From NCBI RefSeq assembly GCF_004684905.1, contig NZ_SRJC01000002.1:1-64000 (forward strand): a stretch of DNA of 64,000 nucleotides, written 5' to 3'. The number at the start of each line of letters is the position of its first letter. The stretch's first letter is position 1. Both the position numbers and the translations under genes were made by a program. Shown one piece after another: positions 52,490-61,194 of this stretch. The stretch comes from Halobacillus salinus. Lineage in GTDB: Bacteria > Bacillota > Bacilli > Bacillales > Halobacillaceae. The notes beneath the pieces are model-generated. The model had not been told where the DNA came from. It saw only the letters and a list, made by a program, of their open reading frames with translations, and searched no databases.

Positions 52490-52530
52490 TATAAAAAAAA
52501 TTGGTCCCTACCAAGACGGTAAGGACCAAT
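52490..52530 (-). terminator. Riboswitch-controlled terminator before terC
   Basis: A 13-bp stem ATTGGTCCTTACC / GGTAGGGACCAAT with one G-U pair and a 5-base loop, followed by eight T on the minus strand. Confidence 0.88.
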
Positions 52531-52532
52531 AA

Positions 52533-52643
52533 GACAGACCTTTACCGCTTGAGGGTAAAGGTCTCGCTAACAACGTACGTTGCCAGTAAAGCCGGGGTAT
52601 TATCCCGAAGTGACGACTTTACTGTAGCAGCTACTCCCCTTTA
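52533..52643 (-). ncRNA. yybP-ykoY manganese riboswitch
   Basis: Minus-strand sequence has the family hallmarks: AAAGGGGAGTAGCT at the 5' side, CTTCGGGATAATACCCCGG, GCAACGTACGTT, and AGCGAGACCTTTACC followed by GGTAAAGGTCT closing the hairpin. Mn2+ binding should prevent the adjacent terminator from forming and turn on terC. Confidence 0.95.
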
Positions 52644-52745
52644 GGAATTGCTAAATTCTATATCCATCATAGCATGGGTCCCTATTTTGTCAATGATTGC
52701 TTTCTAACATAATTCACAACCTTATTATTAAGCAATTTCTCGACA

Positions 52746-53055
52746 TTATTCAGGCCTGTTGTCAGAGCTTAACGCTAAGTGAAAGGGGAACACTTCCCCT
52801 TTCATGATGCCGTTTTTAATGGCTGGGTCTTGTTCCATCATCTCTTTCGCTTGTACTTCGTCATCAGCACGAATCAGTGATACCAAAAGAGGACGCCGCT
52901 TCATTCGTCGTTCTGCCCGCCATCAGAACCCTACCTTCTTCCGTCCATCTTTTCAAATGCTGGAAGTGGGTACCTACGACCTTTTCATCTGCTTCGGTCC
53001 AATTATCATCATTCCATAAACGTTCGACCAGCTGCAATTTATATAGGAAATCCAC
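52746..53055 (-). pseudogene. YciI-like protein gene, frameshifted
   Basis: Starting from GTG 53055 (GGAG 7 bases upstream, one base after the pepT stop) the frame gives MDFLYKLQLVERLW, HFQHLKRWTEEGRVLMAGRT and TNEAASSFG, then stops. The rest of the domain continues in another frame as LIRADDEVQAKEMMEQDPAI, KNGIMKGEVFPFHLAL. Removing one base from the four-base homopolymer at 52885-52888 would restore a single frame of about 102 residues. Either a recent pseudogene or a sequence error. Confidence 0.75.
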
Positions 53056-53056
53056 C

Positions 53057-54283
53057 TTATTTCTCCATTTCCTCAAACAGGCGGGCAATCTCTACAATCG
53101 TTCTCGCAGCTTTTTCCATGTTGTCTACAGAAATATATTCGTATTTACCATGGAAGTTCTCCCCGCCTGTGAAAATATTCGGCGTCGGCAGTCCCATATA
53201 GGATAGTTGAGAACCATCCGTTCCTCCACGGATCGGTTTTACTAGTGGTTCAATATCCAAGTTTTCCATCGCTTCATAAGCTATGTCCACAATGTGTTTA
53301 ACCGGACGGATCTTGTCACCCATGTTGTAATACTGATCCTCCACTTCAATCGAGATGCGCTCCTCCCCGTATTTCTCTTTCAACTGAGAGGCGATTCGCA
53401 TCATATTTTCTTTCTTATGGGCGAACTTCTCCTTATCGTGATCACGAATCAAGTAAACAAGGCTCGCCTCTTCCACATCGCCTCGGAAGGAATTAAGGTG
53501 GTAAAAGCCTTCATACTCTTCCGTGTTTTCAGGTGCATCTTCCGGAAGTTGATTTTGGAATTCAATCGCAAGTTTCACGGCATTCACCATTTTATTTTTA
53601 GCTGTTCCGGGATGAACGCTGTTTCCGTAAAAATGAACTTTTGCCATTGCCGCGTTGAAGCTTTCATATTGTAACTCACCGAGAGGGCCACCATCTATCG
53701 TATAAGCATAAGAGGCTCCGAACCGCTCTACATCAAATTTGTGAGGTCCTCGCCCGATTTCCTCATCTGGTGTGAAGGCTACACGGATATCTCCATGTTT
53801 CACTTCCTGATGATCGATTAAATAGTGGAGCGCCGTCATGATCTCCGTGATCCCTGCTTTATTGTCTGCCCCAAGTAACGTGGTTCCGTCGGTCGTGACA
53901 AGGGTATGCCCCTCATATGTAGACAGTTCAGGGAAGTCTTTGACAGAAAGAACGGTATCTTCATTCAACTGAATATCCTGCCCGTCGTAACGGTCGATAA
54001 CCTGCGGGCGCACATTTTTCCCGGTAAAATCCGTTGCAGTATCAATATGGGCAAGGAAACCAATAACCGGCACTTGTTTGTCTGTATTAGAAGGAAGAGT
54101 CGCCATAACATAAGCGTTCTCATCTACTTCTACATCACTCATGCCGATCTCCTTCAGTTCCTCTACCAACTGATTCGCTAGTGTCCATTGTTTTTCCGTT
54201 GAAGGGGTGGAAGTACTTGATTCATCGGATTGCGTATCGATTTTCACGTAGGATGTAAAACGATCTAGTAGTTCTTGTTTCAT
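53057..54283 (-). CDS. pepT: Peptidase T (tripeptide aminopeptidase)
   Basis: M20 family dizinc aminopeptidase that removes the N-terminal residue of tripeptides. 408 residues, normal length. Metal and catalytic motifs: [13 protein letters not shown] (His and Asp), [17 protein letters not shown] (bridging Asp), [14 protein letters not shown] (catalytic Glu pair) and the dimerisation domain between. C-terminal [20 protein letters not shown] and [12 protein letters not shown] complete the site. Confidence 0.97.
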   Translation of the reverse strand: MKQELLDRFTSYVKIDTQSDESSTSTPSTEKQWTLANQLVEELKEIGMSDVEVDENAYVMATLPSNTDKQVPVIGFLAHIDTATDFTGKNVRPQVIDRYDGQDIQLNEDTVLSVKDFPELSTYEGHTLVTTDGTTLLGADNKAGITEIMTALHYLIDHQEVKHGDIRVAFTPDEEIGRGPHKFDVERFGASYAYTIDGGPLGELQYESFNAAMAKVHFYGNSVHPGTAKNKMVNAVKLAIEFQNQLPEDAPENTEEYEGFYHLNSFRGDVEEASLVYLIRDHDKEKFAHKKENMMRIASQLKEKYGEERISIEVEDQYYNMGDKIRPVKHIVDIAYEAMENLDIEPLVKPIRGGTDGSQLSYMGLPTPNIFTGGENFHGKYEYISVDNMEKAARTIVEIARLFEEMEK

Positions 54284-54414
54284 TTCGTCAGCTCCTTATA
54301 CTGTTTCCAACAAAATTTTGGTATGCTTACATTATACGTCTTTATACAACAAAGGAAAAATAGACCTACTCCACGAACTAATTAAAGATACTATTACATA
54401 AAGGTGTGTCGAAC

Positions 54415-55482
54415 TTGATTCATAAACGATGGTTTCAAACGCTCGTTGCAGCAATATTGGTCTCCTTACTCATTTTGCTTTTGAACAAAATTTCCTTCTT
54501 CTTTCAACCCTTTGTCACCTATATCGGAGCAATCGCCGTTCCACTTATAGGAGGAGGAATCCTGTTCTATCTATCAAGGCCGGTGCTGCACTTACTAGAA
54601 AAGTACCGCATATCAAGAATCGGTTCAATTGTGATCATATTCCTTCTGTATATCCTACTCGGTTTCTTGATTGTACAATTCATCGCTCCTATTGCACAGG
54701 AGCAGTTCACAAGACTTGCGAATAATTTGCCTCGCATGATTGAAATGCTGGGCGAGACGATTACGTACTGGCAGCAGAACCAGGGAATCATCCCTAGTGA
54801 GTTTGATGGGACAATCGAGAATGTGATTAATAACTTGCAAACGTACCTTCAAGACGCTTCAAAGATTGTCATCAACGTCATCAGTCAACTGATCGGGTTC
54901 GTCTTCGCCCTTGTATTGATCCCGTTTTTCTTATTCTTCATGCTGAAGGACGGGGAGAAACTGACGCCTTTCATTTCACAGTTTCTCAGCAAGCGAGCAG
55001 GAAACAGTTTTAGGAAGTGGGCACATTCTGTAGACCAGACGTTACAAGCTTTCATTATCGGGCAAATGACAGTCAGTGTAGTAGTTGGACTCCTGCTCCT
55101 TGTCGGCTACCTGATCATAGGTCTACCGTACTCCTTGACTCTTGCGTTATTTGCGATGCTTATGAACGTCATACCATTTGTCGGTCCGTTCCTTGCTGTC
55201 ATTCCAGCTGCCTTGGTGGCGTTCTTCCAAGACCCGATCCTGGTCGTTTGGGTAGCTGTCATCATGATTGTCGCTCAGCAAATTGAAGGGAACTTCGTTT
55301 CTCCGAACGTGATGGGTAAAGCATTAAGCATCCACCCACTGACAATCATTACGCTTATATTGGCTGCGGGTGGTCTAGCAGGATTTCTCGGCTTAATTTT
55401 CGCTATTCCTGCCTATGCTGTCATCAAAGCGACAATCAGCCATTTCTACCAAGAATGGATCGATCAGCGAGAACAGACATAA
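54415..55482 (+). CDS. AI-2E family transporter (PerM/YtvI-like)
   Basis: 355 residues from TTG 54415, 10 bases after AAAGG (a GTG at 54406 is too close to it). About eight membrane segments with a soluble helical stretch after the third (QEQFTRLANNLPRMIEML) and the family motif NVIPFVGPFLAVIPAALVAF followed by QQIEGNFVSPNVMGKALSIHP. Members are diverse (AI-2 export, Na+(Li+)/H+ antiport in halophiles), so the substrate is open. Confidence 0.9.
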   Translation: MIHKRWFQTLVAAILVSLLILLLNKISFFFQPFVTYIGAIAVPLIGGGILFYLSRPVLHLLEKYRISRIGSIVIIFLLYILLGFLIVQFIAPIAQEQFTRLANNLPRMIEMLGETITYWQQNQGIIPSEFDGTIENVINNLQTYLQDASKIVINVISQLIGFVFALVLIPFFLFFMLKDGEKLTPFISQFLSKRAGNSFRKWAHSVDQTLQAFIIGQMTVSVVVGLLLLVGYLIIGLPYSLTLALFAMLMNVIPFVGPFLAVIPAALVAFFQDPILVVWVAVIMIVAQQIEGNFVSPNVMGKALSIHPLTIITLILAAGGLAGFLGLIFAIPAYAVIKATISHFYQEWIDQREQT

Positions 55483-55500
55483 ACATTGTGAATACGACAG

Positions 55501-55540
55501 AAACCCGCTATGCTTAATCACATAGCGGGTTTATTTTTGT
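55501..55540 (+). terminator. Terminator after the AI-2E gene
   Basis: A 12-bp perfect stem AAACCCGCTATG / CATAGCGGGTTT with an 8-base loop, followed by ATTTTT. Confidence 0.82.
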
Positions 55541-55559
55541 CGAAAAGGAGGAACAACTC

Positions 55560-56753
55560 ATGCCCTCATCATCTGTCCCAAAGCTTTGGACATGGCCTTT
55601 TATATTTCTTGTACTTGCGAACCTTTTTACATTCATGAGTTTCCAAATGCTTTTGCCGAACCTCCCTCCTTACATAGAATCGATTGGAGGAAGCAATGTT
55701 CAAATCGGCTTGATTACAACGACCTTTGCTTTCGCAGCCATACTGATCCGACCATTTATCGGTCACCTTCTATCTACCAGACCACGAAAGGTTCTTGTGC
55801 TGATCGGGTCGATTGCTTTACTAATTATGACCGCACTTTACCCTATCACTCAAATCGTTACCGTTCTGCTCGTGATCCGCTTCATCCACGGAATTGCCTG
55901 GGGATGGTCGACGACCGTCAACGGTACCGCAGCTGTTGACTTGGTGCCACGCAGAAGGGTCGGCGAAGGAATGGGATATTTCGGACTGTCGGTGACGATC
56001 GGGATGATCATGGCCCCGAGCCTCGGTATCTATTTGTATCAGAATTACACGTTCGACTTACTTGTTTGGATTTCTGTCGGACTCGGAATCATCGCAGTCG
56101 CCCTTTTCTCTGTCACAAGCTTCGTCACTCCAAAGAGCGTGTATGAAAATCAGAAGAACCCTCAGAAGTTCTCCTTCTTCGGATCGCTCATTGAAAAGAA
56201 CAGCCGCTACCCGGCTTTAGTGACACTGCTTAATACATTCGGTTACGGTTCTGTCGTGACCTATATCGTTATTTTCGGAAACGAGCAAGGCCTTTCCGGA
56301 ACGTTCTTATTCTACTTCTTCAATGCCGTACTCGCGACCGTTACAAGGCCGATCACCGGGAGGTATTTCGATAGAAAGGGACCTTGGAAGTTGATTATGA
56401 TCTGCTCGGTCATCTCCTTTGCTGCGATGTGGGTTCTATCCTTTGCCAGCAGTAACCTCCACCTCATCATCGCAGGTGCGTTGTTCGGTATCGGATTCGG
56501 TTCGATGATGCCTGCCCTACAGGCATGGGTGATTTCCAAAACGACAACGGAGCGTAGTGGTATTGCGAACGGGATGTATTATTCCTCGATTGACTTGGGT
56601 ATCGGTTCAAGCGCCCTTATCCTAGGATTCATCTATCAATTCGTCGAGACGGCTACACTGTTCAAACTATCCAGCTTCCTGTTCATTGCCGTATTGATCC
56701 TAACTTTCTTAGACTCGAGAAAACAAGTAGAACCATGGCAATCAGTCCAGTAA
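55560..56753 (+). CDS. MFS transporter
   Basis: 397 residues with twelve predicted membrane segments. The loop 2-3 motif appears as RPFIGHLLSTRPRKVL and helix 4-5 has RFIHGIAWGWSTTVNGTAAVD, with PRRRVGEGMGYFGLSVTIGM resembling motif C of drug-efflux members (YfkF/YwoG-like). A GGAGG ribosome site precedes the ATG. Probably a drug or metabolite exporter; substrate unknown. Confidence 0.91.
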   Translation: MPSSSVPKLWTWPFIFLVLANLFTFMSFQMLLPNLPPYIESIGGSNVQIGLITTTFAFAAILIRPFIGHLLSTRPRKVLVLIGSIALLIMTALYPITQIVTVLLVIRFIHGIAWGWSTTVNGTAAVDLVPRRRVGEGMGYFGLSVTIGMIMAPSLGIYLYQNYTFDLLVWISVGLGIIAVALFSVTSFVTPKSVYENQKNPQKFSFFGSLIEKNSRYPALVTLLNTFGYGSVVTYIVIFGNEQGLSGTFLFYFFNAVLATVTRPITGRYFDRKGPWKLIMICSVISFAAMWVLSFASSNLHLIIAGALFGIGFGSMMPALQAWVISKTTTERSGIANGMYYSSIDLGIGSSALILGFIYQFVETATLFKLSSFLFIAVLILTFLDSRKQVEPWQSVQ

Positions 56754-56774
56754 AAAAGCATTCACCTCATAAGT

Positions 56775-56804
56775 AAAAGCCCGGAGCAAATGCTCCGGGC
56801 TTTT
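56775..56804. terminator. Bidirectional terminator between MFS and dctP genes
   Basis: A 14-bp perfect stem AAAAGCCCGGAGCA / TGCTCCGGGCTTTT with a 2-base loop; A and T runs allow use on both strands. Confidence 0.85.
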
Positions 56805-56812
56805 CTCTGTCG

Positions 56813-57898
56813 TTATTCACCAGCTGAGCTGATTTCTTCTTGAAGTTTATCCAGGATTTCTCCGTCTACTGTTGATACATTCTCACGGTAGAAATCACGT
56901 ACAGGCATTGCTTTGTCTTTGAACATTTCGCGTTGTTCCTTTGTCAATTCAATGACTTCTGTCGGATTTTCTTCATCATTCTTGATTGTCTCTAACCATT
57001 CTTCGTTCTGAGATTTCTGTTCTTCGAAGACCCATTCTTGCATTTCTTCTACTGTCTCATCTACCATAGCTTTCATATCATCGTTCAAGCCTTCATACCA
57101 CTCCGTATTTACCGTTGTCATCGCAACGTAGTTGTTGTGGTTGGAGACCGTCATGTAATCTTGTACTTCATAGAACGAAGCATCTCCGATGAAGAAAATC
57201 GGGTTCTCTTGACCTTCTACTGTACCACGGTCAAGCGCCGTATATAGTTCAGACCAGCTCATTGGTGTCGGGTCTGCATCGTACGCTTTATAAGATTCCA
57301 AGATCAGTGGTGACGTTTGCGTACGCATCTTGAAGTTCTGGAAGTCAGATGGCTCTTCCAATGCTGTACCTGAAGAAGTCCACTGCATCGCTCCTTCTGT
57401 CCAGTAAGAAAGTGGAGAAATGCTATATTCCTCATAGCGTTCACGAAGATCTGTATTCAGTGCTTCACTCGTATTCAAAATTTCTTGCGTCTTTTCTACA
57501 TCGTCAGGGAATAGAAAATGCAAAGCAAAGATTTGTCCTTCTTTAACCATGTTTCCAGTAAAACCAGGAGACATTACAGCTAACTCAACAGCTCCGTTTT
57601 GAAGCTGCTCTACTTGGTCTGTTTCACTTCCAAGCCCACCGAATTCATATACATCGATGTTTACAGCTCCATCCGATTTCTCTTTCATTCGCTTAGCGAA
57701 CTCTTCTGCATATTCATATTGAACCTGGCCATCCACTTCTTCTGTTACAAAGCGCCAGTTATACGATTGACCGTCGCCTCCATCAGCGCTTTCGCCGCTG
57801 TCTCCGTTTCCACTGTCCCCGCCACATGCTGCGAGAACCGTGCTCAACACGATTAGGATCGCAAGAATCCAAACATTTTTAGTTTTAAAAATGATCAT
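56813..57898 (-). CDS. dctP: TRAP transporter substrate-binding protein DctP
   Basis: 361-residue lipoprotein: hydrophobic leader ILAILIVLSTVLAAC with lipobox LAAC, then an acidic/glycine linker (GGDSGNGDSGESADGGDG). The DctP domain shows FKMRTQTSPLILESYKAYDA with the conserved Arg that binds the substrate carboxylate, and ELYTALDRGTVEGQENPI. It delivers an organic acid to the DctQM permease. The ribosome site is only 2-3 bases from the ATG. Last gene of the operon. Confidence 0.94.
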   Translation of the reverse strand: MIIFKTKNVWILAILIVLSTVLAACGGDSGNGDSGESADGGDGQSYNWRFVTEEVDGQVQYEYAEEFAKRMKEKSDGAVNIDVYEFGGLGSETDQVEQLQNGAVELAVMSPGFTGNMVKEGQIFALHFLFPDDVEKTQEILNTSEALNTDLRERYEEYSISPLSYWTEGAMQWTSSGTALEEPSDFQNFKMRTQTSPLILESYKAYDADPTPMSWSELYTALDRGTVEGQENPIFFIGDASFYEVQDYMTVSNHNNYVAMTTVNTEWYEGLNDDMKAMVDETVEEMQEWVFEEQKSQNEEWLETIKNDEENPTEVIELTKEQREMFKDKAMPVRDFYRENVSTVDGEILDKLQEEISSAGE

Positions 57899-57934
57899 GA
57901 CCTCCCCAGTATTTTTATGAATACTCCTCTCTTC

Positions 57935-59200
57935 TTACAAAAGAATGAGAGAAAGTTGTTCAAAGAATATCAATAATATAGAAATAGCAACCATCATGAT
58001 GATGTATGGTGGTGTACCTTTGATAACTTCTAAGTATGGCTTATTAAACACCGCACTGGCGGTAAATATGTCAACGCCGAACGGTGGTGTTGCTGATCCC
58101 AATGCCGCTTGGAATGTGATGACGACACCTAAGTGAACAGGGTCGATCCCAGCATCCATGGCAGCAGGGTAGAAAATAGGTGTTAATACGAGAATGACAA
58201 CAATCGGGTCGACGAACATACACCCAACGAAAAAGAAGATTGTCACCATAAGGAGCACATATACAGCACTAGGGTCTGTCCCAAGTACCGTCTCTGATAT
58301 CATCTGCGGGATACGCGCGAAAGAAATGACCCAAGTGAAAGCTTGTCCACCTGCTACCAACACGAATACAGCGGATGTGACAAGTCCCGTAGAGCGTGCG
58401 ATTCTAGGTAACTCCTTCAGATGGATCGACCTGTAAATCAAGACTTCCAAGATGAATGCGTACAGAACCGACATCCCCGCTGCCTCTGTGGGACTGAACA
58501 GCCCTGAATAAATACCTCCGATAATGATTATCGGAAATCCGAGAGGAAGTAATGCCTTACGCGTAAGCTCGATCCTCTCCTTCCAAGATGCCTTATTCGC
58601 AAGTGGGATATCAGCCATCTTGGCATAGATGACACTATAGATAGCAAAGCTCAAGAAGACAATGATTCCAGGGATGATACCTGCGATGAACAGGTCCCCC
58701 ACCGAAGTTCCGGATACAAGGCCATAAATGATCATCCCGATGCTTGGTGGAACTAGTAGCGCCACGTCACTTGAGTTGATAATTAGAGCCATTGCCGTCG
58801 GGTCTTTATACCCTATCTTGAGCAAACGCTCCCTCATTGGTTTACCGATGGCTACAACCGTTGCCTGTGTAGAGCCTGAAATCGCTCCGAACAAAGTACA
58901 AGCTGCGGCAGTCGTGACGGCATATCCACCTCGAATATGACCGATGAATGAACCGATAAAGTCAAGGAGACGATTGGATGTCTTCCCTGTCGTCATAATA
59001 TCTGCTGCAAAAATGAAAAGCGGTACAGCGAGCAGAACATATGGTTCAATTCCTGTAGAGAATTGCTGCATTAAAATCATAGGGTCCAAGTTTGGGAAAT
59101 AGATGAACATGACGATCAGTGGAGCAATCATCAATGGAATCATCATCGGGAAATTCAATAGTAAGAGGACCACCATGATGGTTAGTAAAGTCGCAACCAT
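57935..59200 (-). CDS. dctM: TRAP transporter large permease DctM
   Basis: 421 residues with about twelve membrane segments, the Na+-coupled transport subunit of the TRAP system. Family stretches: SNRLLDFIGSFIGHIRGGYA, AAACTLFGAISGSTQATVVAIG and VALLVPPSIGMIIYGLVSG, then GLFSPTEAAGMSVLYAF in the second half. Separate from DctQ, starting 30 bases after it. Confidence 0.96.
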   Translation of the reverse strand: MVATLLTIMVVLLLLNFPMMIPLMIAPLIVMFIYFPNLDPMILMQQFSTGIEPYVLLAVPLFIFAADIMTTGKTSNRLLDFIGSFIGHIRGGYAVTTAAACTLFGAISGSTQATVVAIGKPMRERLLKIGYKDPTAMALIINSSDVALLVPPSIGMIIYGLVSGTSVGDLFIAGIIPGIIVFLSFAIYSVIYAKMADIPLANKASWKERIELTRKALLPLGFPIIIIGGIYSGLFSPTEAAGMSVLYAFILEVLIYRSIHLKELPRIARSTGLVTSAVFVLVAGGQAFTWVISFARIPQMISETVLGTDPSAVYVLLMVTIFFFVGCMFVDPIVVILVLTPIFYPAAMDAGIDPVHLGVVITFQAALGSATPPFGVDIFTASAVFNKPYLEVIKGTPPYIIMMVAISILLIFFEQLSLILL

Positions 59201-59230
59201 AACGTTATCCTTTCTACTGCTAGATTTTAA

Positions 59231-59788
59231 TTACAAGTGCGTTTCTTCCATGATGTCTTTTTTGTCTTGGTCGTTATAATCCTTTGCATCTGTGCCTATA
59301 TATACAGCCTCCCGGTCTCGAATATTGATCCACATATTGCGGAGGAACTGTACACCTCCTAGGAAGAACCCTATTGGAATGAATAGATAGAGGTAATATT
59401 TAGGCATCTGCAAAGCTGAGGTTACCGTTCCATCCTGGTAGACATTTTGTACGTACAGAGCCGAATAATATGTAAGTACAAATAGAATGACCGCTGTAAC
59501 CAATGAAATGAGGATCGCAAGTGCTTTACGGAGCTTAAACGGGGCCAAGTCATAGAATGCCGACATGCTGATATGGCGCCCTTTCCTAGCTGCATAACTA
59601 ATACCCATAAACGTCGCAATGACGATAGCAATTTGACTCACTTCATCCGCAAAAGGTGGTGTATAGCTGAAGATTGCCCGGCTCAGAGCCTTTCCTACTA
59701 CCATGACAGCGATGATAATCACAGCGTAACTCAGAATAAATTCTTCAATTTTTACAATTGCATTGTCCAAAAGCTTTAAGGCTTTCAA
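59231..59788 (-). CDS. dctQ: TRAP transporter small permease DctQ
   Basis: 185 residues with four membrane segments, forming the scaffold for DctM. Family features: SYAVIIIAVMVVGKALSRAI, the loop PPFADEVSQIAIVIATFMGI and SYAARKGRHISM. First gene of dctQMP. TRAP carriers use the Na+ gradient, consistent with a marine or saline habitat. The substrate is probably a C4-dicarboxylate or other carboxylic acid. Confidence 0.94.
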   Translation of the reverse strand: MKALKLLDNAIVKIEEFILSYAVIIIAVMVVGKALSRAIFSYTPPFADEVSQIAIVIATFMGISYAARKGRHISMSAFYDLAPFKLRKALAILISLVTAVILFVLTYYSALYVQNVYQDGTVTSALQMPKYYLYLFIPIGFFLGGVQFLRNMWINIRDREAVYIGTDAKDYNDQDKKDIMEETHL

Positions 59789-59991
59789 AGAGGTACGCCT
59801 CCTATATGTTGAATTTAAGGTCAGTTACTAAACATCATATCGAAAGTCCTATCCAACACTCAAACAAGTTTATACAGAATAATTTGTTTTCTTTGTCAAA
59901 AAAAGAACATTTCGAAAACTTTTTAGACAGTAGATGGCATTATCGTCTTAATCCCTACGTTATAATACAAAATACTCCAAATTTAGTCATT

Positions 59992-60846
59992 TCAAGTTTT
60001 TCTCGAATGTAAATGGTAGACAATAGAGTTTCCAACCCATCTGTATCCGATCTTCTGATAGATGGAATTCGATGTAGCGTTATCCATATCTGTATATAAA
60101 GAACAGAATAGAAATCCTTTTTCGAGGAGGTACTTGGATAGGTGGTAAGTCACCAGACTCCCATACCCTTTCCTCTTATGTTCATCCGGTGTAAACACAG
60201 CGTTGATTGTAGCACCATTCAGCGTTTCCCTAGCTCTACATGCCATAGAGACTGGTATACCATTGACCGTCCAGAAAAACATCTTCTCCTTCTCGATCAT
60301 GTCTGTTGCTAAATCCGATGCTTGCTCCTCGATATGCGCTTCCCCTACTTCTTTCCCGTATTGTAAGAACCATTTCTTAGCGAGGGCAAGGTCACTCTTT
60401 TCAGCCCTTACGAAATTCCCTTCTCTATCTGGTGGTGTGGCGAGCTTCTCCAACTTGTAGATTCCCTGTCTCATATGCAGGTTAGGTTCGAGGTTTCCTT
60501 TGCTATGGCAAGCTTCGATGAACCACTCGACGGCCTGTTCCTCCCCAAGAACGCCAGGGATATCATATTCGTGGTCTAGCAAGTATTGCACAAGGTGCTC
60601 TATTCCAGCTTTCGATGCCGTTGAAATAGATGGAAGAATCCATAGATGTGGAGGGGTCCTCATCGTCATGCAAGTAGTCTTTCCTGCTTCTTTTATGTAT
60701 AGCAAATAAGGGGCAAGACTGCTTTCTTCTTGATCCATTCCCCTGAGAAGACCCAGCGGCAAATTGTTCTCCGCTTCCCTCTCTACTAATAGATGGTTCA
60801 CTTCCGCTTTGAACCTGTTCACATTTGACTCTTCAATTATATTCAT
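59992..60846 (-). CDS. GNAT family N-acetyltransferase (two-domain)
   Basis: 284 residues from ATG 60846, which has a GGGAAGGGG ribosome site; the longer frame to 60927 has no good one. The C-terminal GNAT domain shows NGATINAVFTPDEHKRKGYG with the acetyl-CoA loop, LVTYHLSKYLLEKG and NATSNSIYQKIGYRWVG. The N-terminal half (about 1-140) resembles the degenerate half of similar Bacillus proteins. Substrate unknown. Confidence 0.88.
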   Translation of the reverse strand: MNIIEESNVNRFKAEVNHLLVEREAENNLPLGLLRGMDQEESSLAPYLLYIKEAGKTTCMTMRTPPHLWILPSISTASKAGIEHLVQYLLDHEYDIPGVLGEEQAVEWFIEACHSKGNLEPNLHMRQGIYKLEKLATPPDREGNFVRAEKSDLALAKKWFLQYGKEVGEAHIEEQASDLATDMIEKEKMFFWTVNGIPVSMACRARETLNGATINAVFTPDEHKRKGYGSLVTYHLSKYLLEKGFLFCSLYTDMDNATSNSIYQKIGYRWVGNSIVYHLHSRKT

Positions 60847-60959
60847 CTCTACATTCCCCTTCCCTTTCGAACTCAAACCTTTTTTGGTAAAATTCTGAAA
60901 TGTAAACCTATTATAGTATGTTGACACATCCCCTACAATAGAAGAAAGGAGTGATTGTC

Positions 60960-61142
60960 GTGACCAAAAAGGAAATTCAGGATCAAATTACTTTTTTGAA
61001 GTCGGACTACATCCGTATTCAAGGCGATTTAGATAAGCTCGAAGCTGCAGGCGGGAATGTCCAAAGAGCGGAAGCACAGCTAGAGCGTATGGAAAATGAA
61101 TTAAAAGAACTGAAGAAGCAGTTAGCTGCAGCTGAGGCTTAA
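60960..61142 (+). CDS. SE1832 family small coiled-coil protein
   Basis: 60 residues from GTG 60960, 8 bases after AAGGAG. Two helices joined at AAGGNVQRAEAQ: QITFLKSDYIRIQGDLDKLE and RMENELKELKKQLAAAEA. Matches the SE1832 small-protein family, function unknown. A long perfect terminator follows. Confidence 0.82.
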   Translation: MTKKEIQDQITFLKSDYIRIQGDLDKLEAAGGNVQRAEAQLERMENELKELKKQLAAAEA

Positions 61143-61151
61143 ATAGTATAA

Positions 61152-61194
61152 GAATGAAAAAACGTCCAGGGAACCCCTGGACGTTTTTTCATTC
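61152..61194. terminator. Bidirectional terminator with 20-bp stem
   Basis: A perfect 20-bp stem (61152-61171 with 61175-61194, core ACGTCCAGGG / CCCTGGACGT) and a 3-base loop. It serves the small gene on the plus strand and the antiporter on the minus strand; the antiporter stop is in its outer arm. Confidence 0.9.
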
